DNA of 39,231 nucleotides from an uncultured Christensenellaceae bacterium (lineage in GTDB: Bacteria > Bacillota > Clostridia > Christensenellales > UBA3700), in the NCBI GenBank assembly GCA_910587685.1, contig CAJUMY010000015.1:1-39231 (forward strand), read 5' to 3'. The position numbers were made by a program, and so were the translations under genes. The notes below the pieces were generated by a model. It did no database searches, was not told where the DNA came from, and saw only the letters and a program-made list of their open reading frames with translations. Each line of letters starts with the position of its first letter. Position 1 is the first letter of the stretch. Shown here in pieces: positions 6,883 to 16,752 of the stretch.

Positions 6883-7905
6883 ATGCAAGAGAAAATTAAG
6901 ACTTTGATTTCAAATGCAAAGAACGCGTTAAAGAGTGCGGCGAATATGTCGGATCTTAATTCCGTAAAAGTCGCCTTTCTCGGAAAAAGCGGCGAACTTA
7001 CGAGCGTTCTTAGAGGTATGAAGGACGTTCCGAACGATAAAAAACCTCTCATCGGTAAACTTGTCAACGAGGCGAGAGACGCTATTCAATCGTTTATTCA
7101 AGAGAAGGAACGCATACTTATCGCAAAAGAGACGGCTGAAAAACTTGAAAAAGAAAAGATCGACGTCACTTTTAAGGGAACGAAAAAGGAACTCGGAAGT
7201 TTGCATCCGTGTACGCTCGTTATCGAGGAAATACTCGATATATTCACAAATCTCGGATTTACCGTTAAACACGGACCGGAGGTCGAGACGGATTTTTATA
7301 ATTTCCAAGCGTTAAATATACCTAAAGATCATCCGGCAAGAGAGATGCAGGATACTTTCTATATTACTGAAGACCTATTGTTGCGTACGCACACTTCGCC
7401 TGTACAGGTCAGAACTATGCAGTCGGTAAAGCCGCCTATCAGAGTCGTTAATCCCGGTAAAGTATACAGACCTGACGACGATGCTACGCATTCGCCTATG
7501 TTTCAACAGATAGAAGGACTTGTAGTAGACGAGGGTATAACGATGTGCGATCTTAAAGGCATACTGGAAGAGTTCGCGAAAAGACTCTTTAACGATCCCA
7601 ATGCAAAGACGAGACTCAGACCGTCGTTCTTTCCGTTCACTGAGCCCAGCGTCGAGGTCGACGTCACGTGTTCGATGTGTCACGGCAAAGGTTGCAGACT
7701 GTGCAAGGGCACAGGTTGGATAGAGGTTCTCGGAGCGGGAATAGTTAATCCTAAAGTTCTTGAAAACAGCGGTATAGATCCTGAAAAATACAGCGGATTC
7801 GCGTTCGGTCTCGGTATCGAGAGGATTGCTATGATAAAGTACGGAATACCCGATATGCGTATGCTTTTTGAGAACGATATACGTTTCTTGAAACAGTTTA
7901 AGTAA
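6883..7905 (+). CDS. pheS: Phenylalanine-tRNA ligase alpha subunit
   Basis: 340 residues, the usual bacterial length. An N-terminal coiled-coil arm (about residues 1-95) contacts tRNA and is followed by the class II catalytic core: LLRTHTSPVQVR, VYRPDDDATHSPMFQQIEG, the Cys-rich turn CSMCHGKGCRLCKGTGW, and motif 3 FAFGLGIERIAMIKYGI. It forms the alpha2-beta2 enzyme with PheT and charges tRNA-Phe. ATG at 6883 is chosen because AGGAG (6871-6875) is seven bases upstream; the ATG at 6877 is too close. It is under T-box control and 16 bp from pheT. Confidence 0.96.
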   Translation: MQEKIKTLISNAKNALKSAANMSDLNSVKVAFLGKSGELTSVLRGMKDVPNDKKPLIGKLVNEARDAIQSFIQEKERILIAKETAEKLEKEKIDVTFKGTKKELGSLHPCTLVIEEILDIFTNLGFTVKHGPEVETDFYNFQALNIPKDHPAREMQDTFYITEDLLLRTHTSPVQVRTMQSVKPPIRVVNPGKVYRPDDDATHSPMFQQIEGLVVDEGITMCDLKGILEEFAKRLFNDPNAKTRLRPSFFPFTEPSVEVDVTCSMCHGKGCRLCKGTGWIEVLGAGIVNPKVLENSGIDPEKYSGFAFGLGIERIAMIKYGIPDMRMLFENDIRFLKQFK

Positions 7906-7921
7906 GAGGAGGCGAATCAAT

Positions 7922-10315
7922 ATGAAGGTTTCTTTGAATTGGTTAAGAGATTTTGTGGATATAGACGTTACCGAAGACGAACTTTGCGCCAGGCTCGTGA
8001 GCTGCGGTTTTGAAGTTGAAGAGGTCATCAGACTTGCCGATAACTGCAAGAGAGTCGTAGTCGGACGCATAGAAGGTCTTGAAAAACATCCCGACGCCGA
8101 TAAACTTCAGATATGCAGGATCAACGTCGGCGACGAAGTTATACAGATAGTGACGGGAGCGAATAATATCAAAGTCGGCGACCTTATTCCCGTGGCTTTG
8201 GATAACTCTTATCTTCCTACGGGAACAAAAATAAAGAAAGGAAAGTTGAGGGGCGTAGAGTCAAACGGTATGCTTTGCTCCGGAGAAGAGCTGAAGCTAA
8301 CGGAAGCCGATTATCAAGGCGCGGGCGAATACGGTATCTTGATATTGAGAGAAGACTATCCGTTGGGTATGGATATTAACGAAGTTTTCGGCAATAACGA
8401 CGTTGTATTGGATATAGGCGTTACTGCGAATAGACCGGATTGCAATAGCGTGATAGGTATCGCAAGAGAAGTTGCGACACTGCTCAAAAAGCCGCTCAAG
8501 ATGCCGAAAATGACGTATAAAGTCAATTCTTCCGACATATCCGAATACGTGACGGTAGACGTTAAAGCTACCGATCTATGTCCTAGATATATGGCGAGCG
8601 TCGTTAAAAATATCAAGATAGGAGACTCGCCCAAATATATTCAAAACAGGCTTAAGGCGGTAGGTCTCAGACCCATCAACAATATTGTCGATATCACGAA
8701 TTACGTCCTTATCGAAATGGGTCAGCCTATGCACAGCTTCGATCGCGATAGGCTTTGCGGCAGCAAAATAGTCGTAAGGAGAGCGGACGAGGGCGAAAAG
8801 ATAGTTACTCTTGACAATAAAGAGCACACGTTAGACAGTTCGATGCTCGTTATCGCCGACAGTGAAAAGCCGCAGTGCGTAGCGGGAGTTATGGGCGGAC
8901 TTGGCTCGGGAATAAGCGAAGAGACTAATACCGTCGTATTCGAGTCCGCGAAGTTTATGCGCGACAATATAAGACGTACGTCGAGAAAACTCAATTTACG
9001 TTCCGATTCGTCGTTCCGTTTTGAACGCGGAATAGATATCGCGACGCAGGAATACGGCATGCGCAGAGCGCTCGCTCTTATAGACGAATGCGGATGCGGC
9101 GAGATCGTGTGCGGAACTATAGACGTTCTCTCTGCGTCTCTTGAAAAAAAGACGGTTACGACAACGTTTGAAAAGATAGATTCTATTTTAGGCATAAAGG
9201 TTCCCGAAACCGTTGTCGTAGATATCCTAAACTCGCTCTCTATAGAGACTGAAGTTAAAGACGGCGTTATCACGGCTGTCGCGCCGCTCTTTAGAGAAGA
9301 TATTGAGAACGCAAACGATTTAGCCGAGGAGATAATACGTCTTTACGGTTACGATCATATCAACTGTACTCTTATCGATAAAGGAAAGCAGACGCTAGGC
9401 GGAAAACCGGAAGACGTTAAAGACGTTGACAGGATAAGAAATATTCTCGTCGCTAACGGCATGAGCGAAACGCTGACGTATTCGTTCACGTCGCCGAAGA
9501 TATTCGATATACTTACTATCAAAGAAGATAGCGGATTGAGAAACACGGTAAAATTGCTCAATCCTCTCGGCGAAGATCTATCCGTTATGCGTACTACGCT
9601 TGCGTACAGTATCATGAATACGATGCGTTCGAATATCGTCAAGAGCGTGAAATGCGGAAGATTTTTTGAGATAGCTAACGTATATTTACCGAAAGATATG
9701 CCGGTGAGCGAGCAGCCGGATGAGATAAGACACGTTGTTATGGGCGTATTCGGAAGGGACGAAGATTTCTATTCAATGAAAGGCATTGTCGAAAATATTC
9801 TCGATAAGTTCGGAATAGTCGATGCGGAATACGAGTATACGTCTCTTGAATGGCTGCACTCGGGACGCGGAGCCGATATTAAGGTCGGAAACGATATATT
9901 GGGTTACGTCGGCGAGGTTCATCCGACCGTTCTTAATAATTTGGGTATAAAGGAAAAGCTGTATATAGCCGATATTAATATAGAGACGCTCGGCGCCGTT
10001 AAAAATACTCAGTACGTTTTCGAATCGATTCCGAAATATCCGTCGGTTGAGAGAGATATAGCGGTTCTTGTCAAAGAAAGCGTATCGGCAAAGAATATCA
10101 TAAAAACCGTTAAAACCGCAGGCGGAAACCTCTTGAAGTCTGTCGATATATTCGACGTATACAGAGGCGGGCAGGTCGCGAAGGGAATGAAGAGCGTGGC
10201 TATATCTCTAGAGTTCAGACTTCCCGACAGAACTTTAACGGAAGAGGAAGTTAATCAGAAAATTAATAAGATACTAAAGCGTCTGGAGGTTGACTTAGAG
10301 GCAACTTTAAGATAA
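7922..10315 (+). CDS. pheT: Phenylalanine-tRNA ligase beta subunit
   Basis: 797 residues, full length for the family. The domain order is the N-terminal tRNA-binding (EMAP-like) domain at about residues 40-155 (HPDADKLQICRINVG), B3/B4 editing domain with MASVVKNIKIGDSP and NIVDITNYVLIEMGQPMHSFD, B5 domain, catalytic-like core, and C-terminal FDX-ACB anticodon-binding domain (YPSVERDIAVLVKE to the end). It hydrolyses mischarged Tyr-tRNA-Phe. AGAGGAGG precedes the ATG. Its last codons contain the promoter at 10290-10318. Confidence 0.96.
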   Translation: MKVSLNWLRDFVDIDVTEDELCARLVSCGFEVEEVIRLADNCKRVVVGRIEGLEKHPDADKLQICRINVGDEVIQIVTGANNIKVGDLIPVALDNSYLPTGTKIKKGKLRGVESNGMLCSGEELKLTEADYQGAGEYGILILREDYPLGMDINEVFGNNDVVLDIGVTANRPDCNSVIGIAREVATLLKKPLKMPKMTYKVNSSDISEYVTVDVKATDLCPRYMASVVKNIKIGDSPKYIQNRLKAVGLRPINNIVDITNYVLIEMGQPMHSFDRDRLCGSKIVVRRADEGEKIVTLDNKEHTLDSSMLVIADSEKPQCVAGVMGGLGSGISEETNTVVFESAKFMRDNIRRTSRKLNLRSDSSFRFERGIDIATQEYGMRRALALIDECGCGEIVCGTIDVLSASLEKKTVTTTFEKIDSILGIKVPETVVVDILNSLSIETEVKDGVITAVAPLFREDIENANDLAEEIIRLYGYDHINCTLIDKGKQTLGGKPEDVKDVDRIRNILVANGMSETLTYSFTSPKIFDILTIKEDSGLRNTVKLLNPLGEDLSVMRTTLAYSIMNTMRSNIVKSVKCGRFFEIANVYLPKDMPVSEQPDEIRHVVMGVFGRDEDFYSMKGIVENILDKFGIVDAEYEYTSLEWLHSGRGADIKVGNDILGYVGEVHPTVLNNLGIKEKLYIADINIETLGAVKNTQYVFESIPKYPSVERDIAVLVKESVSAKNIIKTVKTAGGNLLKSVDIFDVYRGGQVAKGMKSVAISLEFRLPDRTLTEEEVNQKINKILKRLEVDLEATLR

Positions 10316-10318
10316 AAT
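10290..10318 (+). promoter_or_regulatory. Promoter at the 3' end of pheT for the U32 gene
   Basis: TTGACT (10290-10295), a 17-bp spacer and TAAAAT (10313-10318). The predicted start near 10325 falls inside the 5' arm of the following terminator hairpin. Confidence 0.55.
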
Positions 10319-10320
10319 CA

Positions 10321-10359
10321 AAGGTGATCGCAGCTAATTGCGGTCACCTTACTTTTTTT
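10321..10359 (+). terminator. Terminator after pheT
   Basis: A 12-bp stem with one G-U pair (10321-10332 with 10339-10350), a 6-nt loop and seven T's downstream. The ribosome binding site of the next gene (10361) follows at once. Confidence 0.75.
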
Positions 10360-10370
10360 CGGAGGAAAAT

Positions 10371-12653
10371 ATGGCAGAATTGCTTGCGCCCGCGGGAAAC
10401 TTTGATTCGCTATATAGCGCCGTCTATAACGGCGCCGACGCCGTATATCTCGGACTCGACGTCTTCAATGCAAGAATAAAAGCCGATAATTTTAATCAAG
10501 AGAATATATGCGACGTAACGAGGTTCTGTCATATTCACGGCGTAAAGGTCTACGTCGCTTTCAACGTTTCGATAAAAGAGGATGAATTCGACGCGCTCAA
10601 GGAGTGTATTATTGCTTGTCGCGAAGCGGCGGTCGACGCTTTTATCGTGACCGATATAGGCGCTATCGCTCATTTTGATGCTTACGCTCCCGATATACCG
10701 TTACATGCGAGCACACAGATGGCAATACATAATGCGGAAGGCGCTATAGTTGCTAAAAAACTCGGATTTTCGCGAATAGTAGTGGCAAGAGAGACTTTGC
10801 TTTGCGACATAAAGAAAATCAAGGAAGAGACAGGGCTAGAGATAGAGTACTTTGCGCACGGAGCGCTATGCGTTGCTTTTTCGGGGAACTGTCTGTTGTC
10901 GGGAATGATCGGCGGTAATAGCGGCAACCGCGGCAGATGTTTGCAACCTTGCAGATTAAAATATACGTCTTCACTCAACGGAAAATCTTCGCATTGGCTT
11001 TCGCCTTCCGATCAATGCTTGATAGAAAAACTCGAAACGTTAAATAACGCAGGAGTTGACAGCTATAAGATAGAAGGACGGCTAAAATCGGCAAATTACG
11101 TAGGCAGCGTTGTGAAATGTTATAGATACGCTATCGATAATGACGGAAATATCGATAAAGTTTTGTATGAAAATATGGTAAAAACGTTCAACCGCGGCGA
11201 TTTCACGAAGGGATATAATTTCGATTCAACAAAAGAAATAATGTCGCATAAAGTGCAGGGCAATATAGGACTTCGCATCGGGAAAATAACAAAAAGCGTT
11301 AAAAACGGCTTTTATATAAAGACAGACGTTAAATTGTCCGACAAGATGGGCGTTAAGATCTTAGACGGCGACGGTTACGAAATAGGCGGGTTAGGTATAA
11401 CTGATCCTCAAAAGACGGGCGACGGTTACTTTATAAAGTCCGTAAATACGTTTTATCCCGATAATTCCGAGGTAAGACTCACTCTTGACGAGAGCAGTGA
11501 AAGTTATGTAAAGAAAAAAATACCGATAAAGATAACGGTAAATCAGGATAAAAACGTTCTTACCGTAAAATTTACTGATATGCGTAACGGATCATCGTCG
11601 GAGATAAGCGAAACGTTCGATTACGCCGAATCAAGACCGACGTCTAATGATGAACTTGCCGATCAGATAGGAAAGCTCGGAGACACCGAATTTTTTGTTT
11701 CGGATATAGATATTTCGTACGAGGGTAATCTATTTATGAGAAAGGCAATAATTAACGATATGCGCAGAACGGCGGTCAAGCGACTCGAAGAAAACGTTTT
11801 ATTCGATTATATAACGTCGAGAGAAAATACCGTTCGCGAAAGCGGTAGAGCGGTGATGATCGAAAACCGCAATAGGTTAAAATACTCTCTATGCGTAGAG
11901 ATAGAGAACGAGTACGCTATCACTTCTTATATAGCGAATAATGCGAATATTATAGTCAATATGCCTGAATTTTGTATCGATACGCTTAAAAGTATTATAA
12001 AATGCGTGTTAAAATATAATACTTCACCCGAAATAGTACTTAAATTGCCAAACGTAGCCAGAGGCAAGGATATAGACAACATATACAAAATAATAGAAGG
12101 TTCAAAGGAAATAAGCGGAATATACGCGGATAATCTATACGCTATAGAGATAGCCAATAGATTTGATTTGAAAGTCGTAGGCGGATCGTTGCTCAATATT
12201 TATAATTCGAAAACGGTAAAACGTCTTGAACTTGAAAACTATATGATCTCCGCAGAACTTAATCTCGGAGAGTGTAAGGAATTTTCAAGCGACGCGTTCG
12301 TATTCTCATACGGATATATGCCGCTCATGACTTTGACTCATTGTCCGCTCCAACTAGCAGGCAAATCGGCATGCGGATGCGGTTGCAGGTATAGCGGACC
12401 GTTCTCATACAGCGATGAAAGACACGCTTTCGCTATCAGACGTATCAAAAACGTAAACTGCATTTTTACGCTCATGAATTCCGTTATTCATGATATAAGA
12501 GCGAAAATAAATTCGGTAAGATTCAACAAATTCGTGAGTTTTGTGAACGTCGACGCGGATTATGACGGCGTGGCTAGAAGCTTTGCGGAAAACAAAACCG
12601 TAGCGCCGAACGGAAATTTTACGTACGGTCATCTTATGAGAGGTGTTAAATGA
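10371..12653 (+). CDS. U32 family peptidase-like protein, RlhA/DUF3656 type
   Basis: A 760-residue protein with the U32 core at about residues 1-320: LLAPAGNFDSLYSAVYNGADAVYLG at the N-terminus, and the signature EYFAHGALCVAFSGNCLLSG with further Cys in NRGRCLQPCRLKY. Cys residues at these sites bind an iron-sulfur cluster in RlhA, UbiU/V and TrhP; the long form with a DUF3656-like middle corresponds to enzymes hydroxylating cytidine in 23S rRNA. The Cys-rich segment GKSACGCGCRYSG near residue 680 is a further candidate metal site. GGAGG at 10361-10365 selects the ATG at 10371. The last codon overlaps the mutS2 start. RNA modification is more likely than proteolysis, but that is by family analogy. 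Confidence 0.88.
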   Translation: MAELLAPAGNFDSLYSAVYNGADAVYLGLDVFNARIKADNFNQENICDVTRFCHIHGVKVYVAFNVSIKEDEFDALKECIIACREAAVDAFIVTDIGAIAHFDAYAPDIPLHASTQMAIHNAEGAIVAKKLGFSRIVVARETLLCDIKKIKEETGLEIEYFAHGALCVAFSGNCLLSGMIGGNSGNRGRCLQPCRLKYTSSLNGKSSHWLSPSDQCLIEKLETLNNAGVDSYKIEGRLKSANYVGSVVKCYRYAIDNDGNIDKVLYENMVKTFNRGDFTKGYNFDSTKEIMSHKVQGNIGLRIGKITKSVKNGFYIKTDVKLSDKMGVKILDGDGYEIGGLGITDPQKTGDGYFIKSVNTFYPDNSEVRLTLDESSESYVKKKIPIKITVNQDKNVLTVKFTDMRNGSSSEISETFDYAESRPTSNDELADQIGKLGDTEFFVSDIDISYEGNLFMRKAIINDMRRTAVKRLEENVLFDYITSRENTVRESGRAVMIENRNRLKYSLCVEIENEYAITSYIANNANIIVNMPEFCIDTLKSIIKCVLKYNTSPEIVLKLPNVARGKDIDNIYKIIEGSKEISGIYADNLYAIEIANRFDLKVVGGSLLNIYNSKTVKRLELENYMISAELNLGECKEFSSDAFVFSYGYMPLMTLTHCPLQLAGKSACGCGCRYSGPFSYSDERHAFAIRRIKNVNCIFTLMNSVIHDIRAKINSVRFNKFVSFVNVDADYDGVARSFAENKTVAPNGNFTYGHLMRGVK

Positions 12654-14998
12654 TTGACAGTAAGACCTTAAAAACTTTGGAATACGATAAGGTTCTCGAT
12701 ATTCTTTCGGGATACGCCGCATCGTCATACACAAAAGAATCTATAAAAAAACTGATCCCGAACGTTTCTTTTAACGACGTGAAGAACGAGCTTGAGCTTA
12801 CAAAAGAGGCGTTCGTCGTTTTGTATGAACTGGCATTGACTCCGAATAGGTATTACGACGATTTGACGGACGAGTTGAATATTGCGAGAAAGAACGGCGT
12901 TCTTTCCATGCGCGATCTTTTGAGAGTAGCGGTTACTCTTAAAAATATACGCTCAATGAAGTCCTGCATTGATTCGGTAAACAGTGAAAAAGTAAGTTTA
13001 TTACATGAAAAAGCCGAGTTTTTATATACTTACGAAGGACTTGAAGAAGATATTACGCGTTGCATAATCGGCGAGAACGAGATGGCGGATTCCGCATCCT
13101 CGAAACTTTACGATATAAGACGCGAAATCAAATCGACTATAGAAAAAATAAGGAGAAAACTAAACGCTTATATTTCAGATCCGACATATAGAAACTATCT
13201 TCAAGATACGCTCGTAACTGTTAGAAATAATCGGCAAGTCGTGCCGGTAAAGAGCGAATGCAGAAGTTTTATCCCCGGACTTATACACGACGAATCTCAG
13301 AGCGGAGCGACCGTATATATCGAGCCTCTCATCGTAGTCGAGCTCAATAACGACTTGAGAAAACTCTATATCGAAGAAAATAACGAAATAGAGCGTATAC
13401 TCCGCGACTTTACTTCTCGCATCAAGCTCATAGCGGAGAATATTAAGATCAGTCAAGATACTATGCGATTTTTCGACGAAGTTTTCGCAAAGGCGGAATA
13501 TGCAAAGGATATAAAGGCGATCAAACCGGATATCGTTATCGACGGCAGTTTTAATATTATCAAAGGGCGTCATCCGCTGCTTGATCCAAAGAAAGTCGTT
13601 CCCGTCGCCGTATACGTAAACAAGGCAACTTCGATATTGCTGATAACGGGTTCGAACACCGGAGGAAAGACCGTATCTTTGAAACTCGTAGGACTGCTTT
13701 CGCTCATGGCTATGTCGGGAATATTTATTCCTGCGGAAGACGGCTCTCTTATATCCGTATATGAGAATATATTTTGCGATATCGGCGATGAGCAGAGTAT
13801 CGAGCAGAGCTTATCTACTTTTTCATCGCATATCAAGAATCTTATAGACATTACTTCGAATCTAACGGCAAATTCACTGGCGCTTCTCGACGAACTCGGA
13901 GCCGGCACCGATCCCGCCGAAGGGTCTGCGCTAGCTATCGCGGTATCGGAAAAAATCATTGAAACGGGAGCGAAAGCTATCATTACCACGCACTATAACG
14001 AGCTCAAGGAATACGCGTTTTCATCAGAGAAGATGGAGACGGCGTCGATGGATTTCGACCCGAATACCTTCGCTCCGACGTATAAATTATTAATGGGTGT
14101 CGTCGGCGCGTCTAACGCTATAGAAATAGCGTCGAGGCTGGGACTCGACAGCGGTATCGTCGATAAAGCCCGCAGTTTGATAAGCGCCGACAAATTGACT
14201 TTCGATAAAGTTATGATGTCTGCCGAATACGCAAGAAAAAAAGCCGAAGAATACTCCGAAAGCATTGAAAACACGAAAAAGGAGATAGAAAAACGTCTTG
14301 AAGAGATAGAGCAAGAAAGAATGAAGATAATCGGAGAGCGAGAAAAGCTCAACGCTAATATTCATAAAGAAGCGAAGAAACTTCTTTCGGAGTATATGGA
14401 AGAAGCAGATGAGCTGGTTGATGAACTCAAAGAGACCGTAAAAATAAAGACGGAAAAAAATCTTTTTAAGGCAAGACAGCTGCGGAGCAAATTGAGTAAA
14501 ATATCCTACGACGAAGAAACCGACGAAAACGTAATGAAATTCGACGATAGCGAAATAAATGTAGGCGACGAAGTATTTATAAAACGAATAAATAATAAAG
14601 GCGTCGTTACGTCTATCAACGAGCGCCGCCGAGAATACGGGATAAAGGCCGGAATAATAACGACGACTGCAAAATTCGACGAAGTAAAAAAGCTCGTTAA
14701 AACAGAAAAGAAGACGGCTGCGAAATCATATCAGTCAAACCGTATAACGGCAGAAGCTAAGTATGAGATAAACGTTATAGGTCAAGAAAGCGAAGAGGCT
14801 ATTTTTAACGTCGATAGATTCTTGGACGACGCGGCGCTCTCGGGAATGGCGGAAGTGAGGGTCGTACACGGCAAAGGAAGCGGAATATTGCGAAAGAATC
14901 TGAGAGAACACTTCAAAAGACATCCGGGCGTTGCAAGTTACAGAGAAGGCGCGTACGGGGAAGGCGACGCGGGGGTAACGATCGTAACTCTGAAATAA
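12650..14998 (+). CDS. mutS2: Endonuclease MutS2
   Basis: 782 residues in the MutS2 order: core/clamp region, ATPase with Walker A (GSNTGGKT, near residue 333), Walker B/signature region (LALLDELGAGTDPAEGSALA), a long charged coiled coil (about 520-620), and a C-terminal Smr nuclease domain with EARYEINVIGQESEEA-like start and RVVHGKGSGILRKNLREHFKRHP. MutS2 acts on recombination intermediates and collided ribosomes, not in mismatch repair. The Walker A has Ser where Pro is usual. It starts within the stop of the U32 gene (ATGA overlap). Confidence 0.95.
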   Translation: MIDSKTLKTLEYDKVLDILSGYAASSYTKESIKKLIPNVSFNDVKNELELTKEAFVVLYELALTPNRYYDDLTDELNIARKNGVLSMRDLLRVAVTLKNIRSMKSCIDSVNSEKVSLLHEKAEFLYTYEGLEEDITRCIIGENEMADSASSKLYDIRREIKSTIEKIRRKLNAYISDPTYRNYLQDTLVTVRNNRQVVPVKSECRSFIPGLIHDESQSGATVYIEPLIVVELNNDLRKLYIEENNEIERILRDFTSRIKLIAENIKISQDTMRFFDEVFAKAEYAKDIKAIKPDIVIDGSFNIIKGRHPLLDPKKVVPVAVYVNKATSILLITGSNTGGKTVSLKLVGLLSLMAMSGIFIPAEDGSLISVYENIFCDIGDEQSIEQSLSTFSSHIKNLIDITSNLTANSLALLDELGAGTDPAEGSALAIAVSEKIIETGAKAIITTHYNELKEYAFSSEKMETASMDFDPNTFAPTYKLLMGVVGASNAIEIASRLGLDSGIVDKARSLISADKLTFDKVMMSAEYARKKAEEYSESIENTKKEIEKRLEEIEQERMKIIGEREKLNANIHKEAKKLLSEYMEEADELVDELKETVKIKTEKNLFKARQLRSKLSKISYDEETDENVMKFDDSEINVGDEVFIKRINNKGVVTSINERRREYGIKAGIITTTAKFDEVKKLVKTEKKTAAKSYQSNRITAEAKYEINVIGQESEEAIFNVDRFLDDAALSGMAEVRVVHGKGSGILRKNLREHFKRHPGVASYREGAYGEGDAGVTIVTLK

Positions 14999-15086
14999 AA
15001 CCGTAGTTTTTTGAAACGAGCCGTTTTCTAGAATAAGGGTTAAATTTCAAAGTTTCGAATTTATCTGATAAAATTGGAGGAAGGCG

Positions 15087-15581
15087 ATGCCCAACGATTA
15101 TATACTTGAATATATACCTGAAGATCACTATCGAAAGGATAGGATGAGAAAAATAGCGTTGTTCATTGCCTTGATCTTGGATTTAGTCGCGATATTAACG
15201 CTTGGCGCCGCTATATTTGATCCGAAATTGTGGATAGCGATCGCTACGATCGTTCTTTTTGATAATACTATGAGGATCGGCGTAAACCTTTTGCCGAAAA
15301 AATACCGTTACGGTATAAAGAACGGAAAGTTCGAAGTTGTCGAGGTAACGCCTCTCAAGAATAAAAGTATTATTTCTCATGAAGTTAGCGAAGTCGCCGT
15401 AAGCCGTATAGATCCGTTAGCGGCGGATATTTCTAAAGATACTCTTAAACTTACCGATAATTCTTGTCAACTTACGACGTATATGGTAAAATTGGGTGAA
15501 AAACAAATCGTTATCGGTCTTGACGAATACTTGTACGCTCTAATCGACGGAATGTATTCGAAGATAAGTAACGCTAAATAA
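15087..15581 (+). CDS. Uncharacterised protein with two membrane segments
   Basis: A 164-residue protein I do not recognise. Two hydrophobic stretches (about residues 20-40 and 46-62: IALFIALILDLVAILTLGAAIF and LWIAIATIVLFD) form a hairpin near the N-terminus. They are followed by a charged soluble domain of about 100 residues ending KISNAK. This resembles small membrane proteins with a PH-like cytosolic domain, but I cannot show that. GGAGGAAGG stands just before the ATG. It lies between mutS2 and the desulfurase gene on the same strand. Confidence 0.8.
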   Translation: MPNDYILEYIPEDHYRKDRMRKIALFIALILDLVAILTLGAAIFDPKLWIAIATIVLFDNTMRIGVNLLPKKYRYGIKNGKFEVVEVTPLKNKSIISHEVSEVAVSRIDPLAADISKDTLKLTDNSCQLTTYMVKLGEKQIVIGLDEYLYALIDGMYSKISNAK

Positions 15582-15606
15582 ACGATCGATCGGGATATTA
15601 ATAGTA

Positions 15607-16743
15607 ATGATATATTTGGATAACGCCGCAACAACGAGAATGTATGACGAATGTATGAAAGAATTTGAAAGATATTCGCTATTTGAATATTTTAATCCTT
15701 CGGCTCTATACAATCTTTCTCTCGGAGTCAATAATTCCGTCAAAAACGCGAGACGCGCGATAGCTTCGGCTATAAATGCCGATGCAGACGAAATAATATT
15801 CACAGCATCGGGCAGCGAAGCGGATAACTTGGCTATTTTCGGAGGGCTAAAGCGTAAGAATAAAAAACTTATCTTTTCTTCAGTCGAGCACTCCGCCGTG
15901 TATAACAGCGCTTTAGAGCTCAAAAATCAAGGATATACCGTTATTTTTGCTCCTGTAGACGGATTCGGAAGGGTGGACGCCGAAAAGTTTATCGAGTTAC
16001 TCGACGAAGACGTCATATTGGTATCTATAATGCAGGTATCTAACGAAACAGGAGCCGTAAACGATATCAAAAAACTTGCTGAGTATACGAAAGAATATGC
16101 GAAGAACGCTTTATTCCACGTAGACGGCGTACAGGGCTTTATGAAAATAAAGACCAATGTAAAAAATCTCGGTATAGATCTCTACAGTATGAGCGCGCAC
16201 AAAATACACGGACCGAAAGGCGTAGGCGCGCTTTATATACGAAAAGGCGTCAATCTTAAACCGATAATATTCGGCGGAGGACAAGAGTTCGGACTTCGTT
16301 CGGCGACCGAAAACGTCGCCGGCATCGCCGCCTTTGCAAAAGCGGTCGAAATAACGTCAAAGAAGGAAGATTACGGTTATTCCCGTTCAAAAGAGCTATT
16401 AAGCTATCTTGCGGACACGCTTTTGAAAAAATACTGCGGACATATTATTGTCAATACGGATCTTAGTAACTGCGCTCCGCATATCTTATCCGTCGCCTTT
16501 GACAATATACGCGGAGAAGTCATGCTCCACGCTCTTGAAAAGAGGGGAATAATAATAGGTACGGGATCGGCGTGTTCTTCAAAGAAATCAAATAAACGTA
16601 TTCCGCTATCTCTGGGACTGAGATCGGAATTTTTCGACGGTATGCTGAGAATATCTCTTTCTACCGACAATACGAAAAACGATATTGATAGGCTTATCGA
16701 GGCGATTGATATTGAATACGTTAGTCTTAAAAACTATAAATGA
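15607..16743 (+). CDS. Cysteine desulfurase, probably the sulfur donor for ThiI
   Basis: A 378-residue class V aminotransferase-fold PLP enzyme. It takes sulfur from cysteine as a persulfide. Lys199 in SAHKIHGPKG binds PLP, and Cys323 in GTGSACSSKK is the persulfide carrier. YLDNAATT at the N-terminus is the family hallmark. It is followed nine bases later by thiI, as in Bacillus where the dedicated desulfurase NifZ feeds ThiI for 4-thiouridine in tRNA. I therefore infer the same role here rather than general Fe-S assembly; no iscU/sufU gene is adjacent. The ribosome binding site is weak. Confidence 0.92.
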   Translation: MIYLDNAATTRMYDECMKEFERYSLFEYFNPSALYNLSLGVNNSVKNARRAIASAINADADEIIFTASGSEADNLAIFGGLKRKNKKLIFSSVEHSAVYNSALELKNQGYTVIFAPVDGFGRVDAEKFIELLDEDVILVSIMQVSNETGAVNDIKKLAEYTKEYAKNALFHVDGVQGFMKIKTNVKNLGIDLYSMSAHKIHGPKGVGALYIRKGVNLKPIIFGGGQEFGLRSATENVAGIAAFAKAVEITSKKEDYGYSRSKELLSYLADTLLKKYCGHIIVNTDLSNCAPHILSVAFDNIRGEVMLHALEKRGIIIGTGSACSSKKSNKRIPLSLGLRSEFFDGMLRISLSTDNTKNDIDRLIEAIDIEYVSLKNYK

Positions 16744-16752
16744 GGTACGGGT

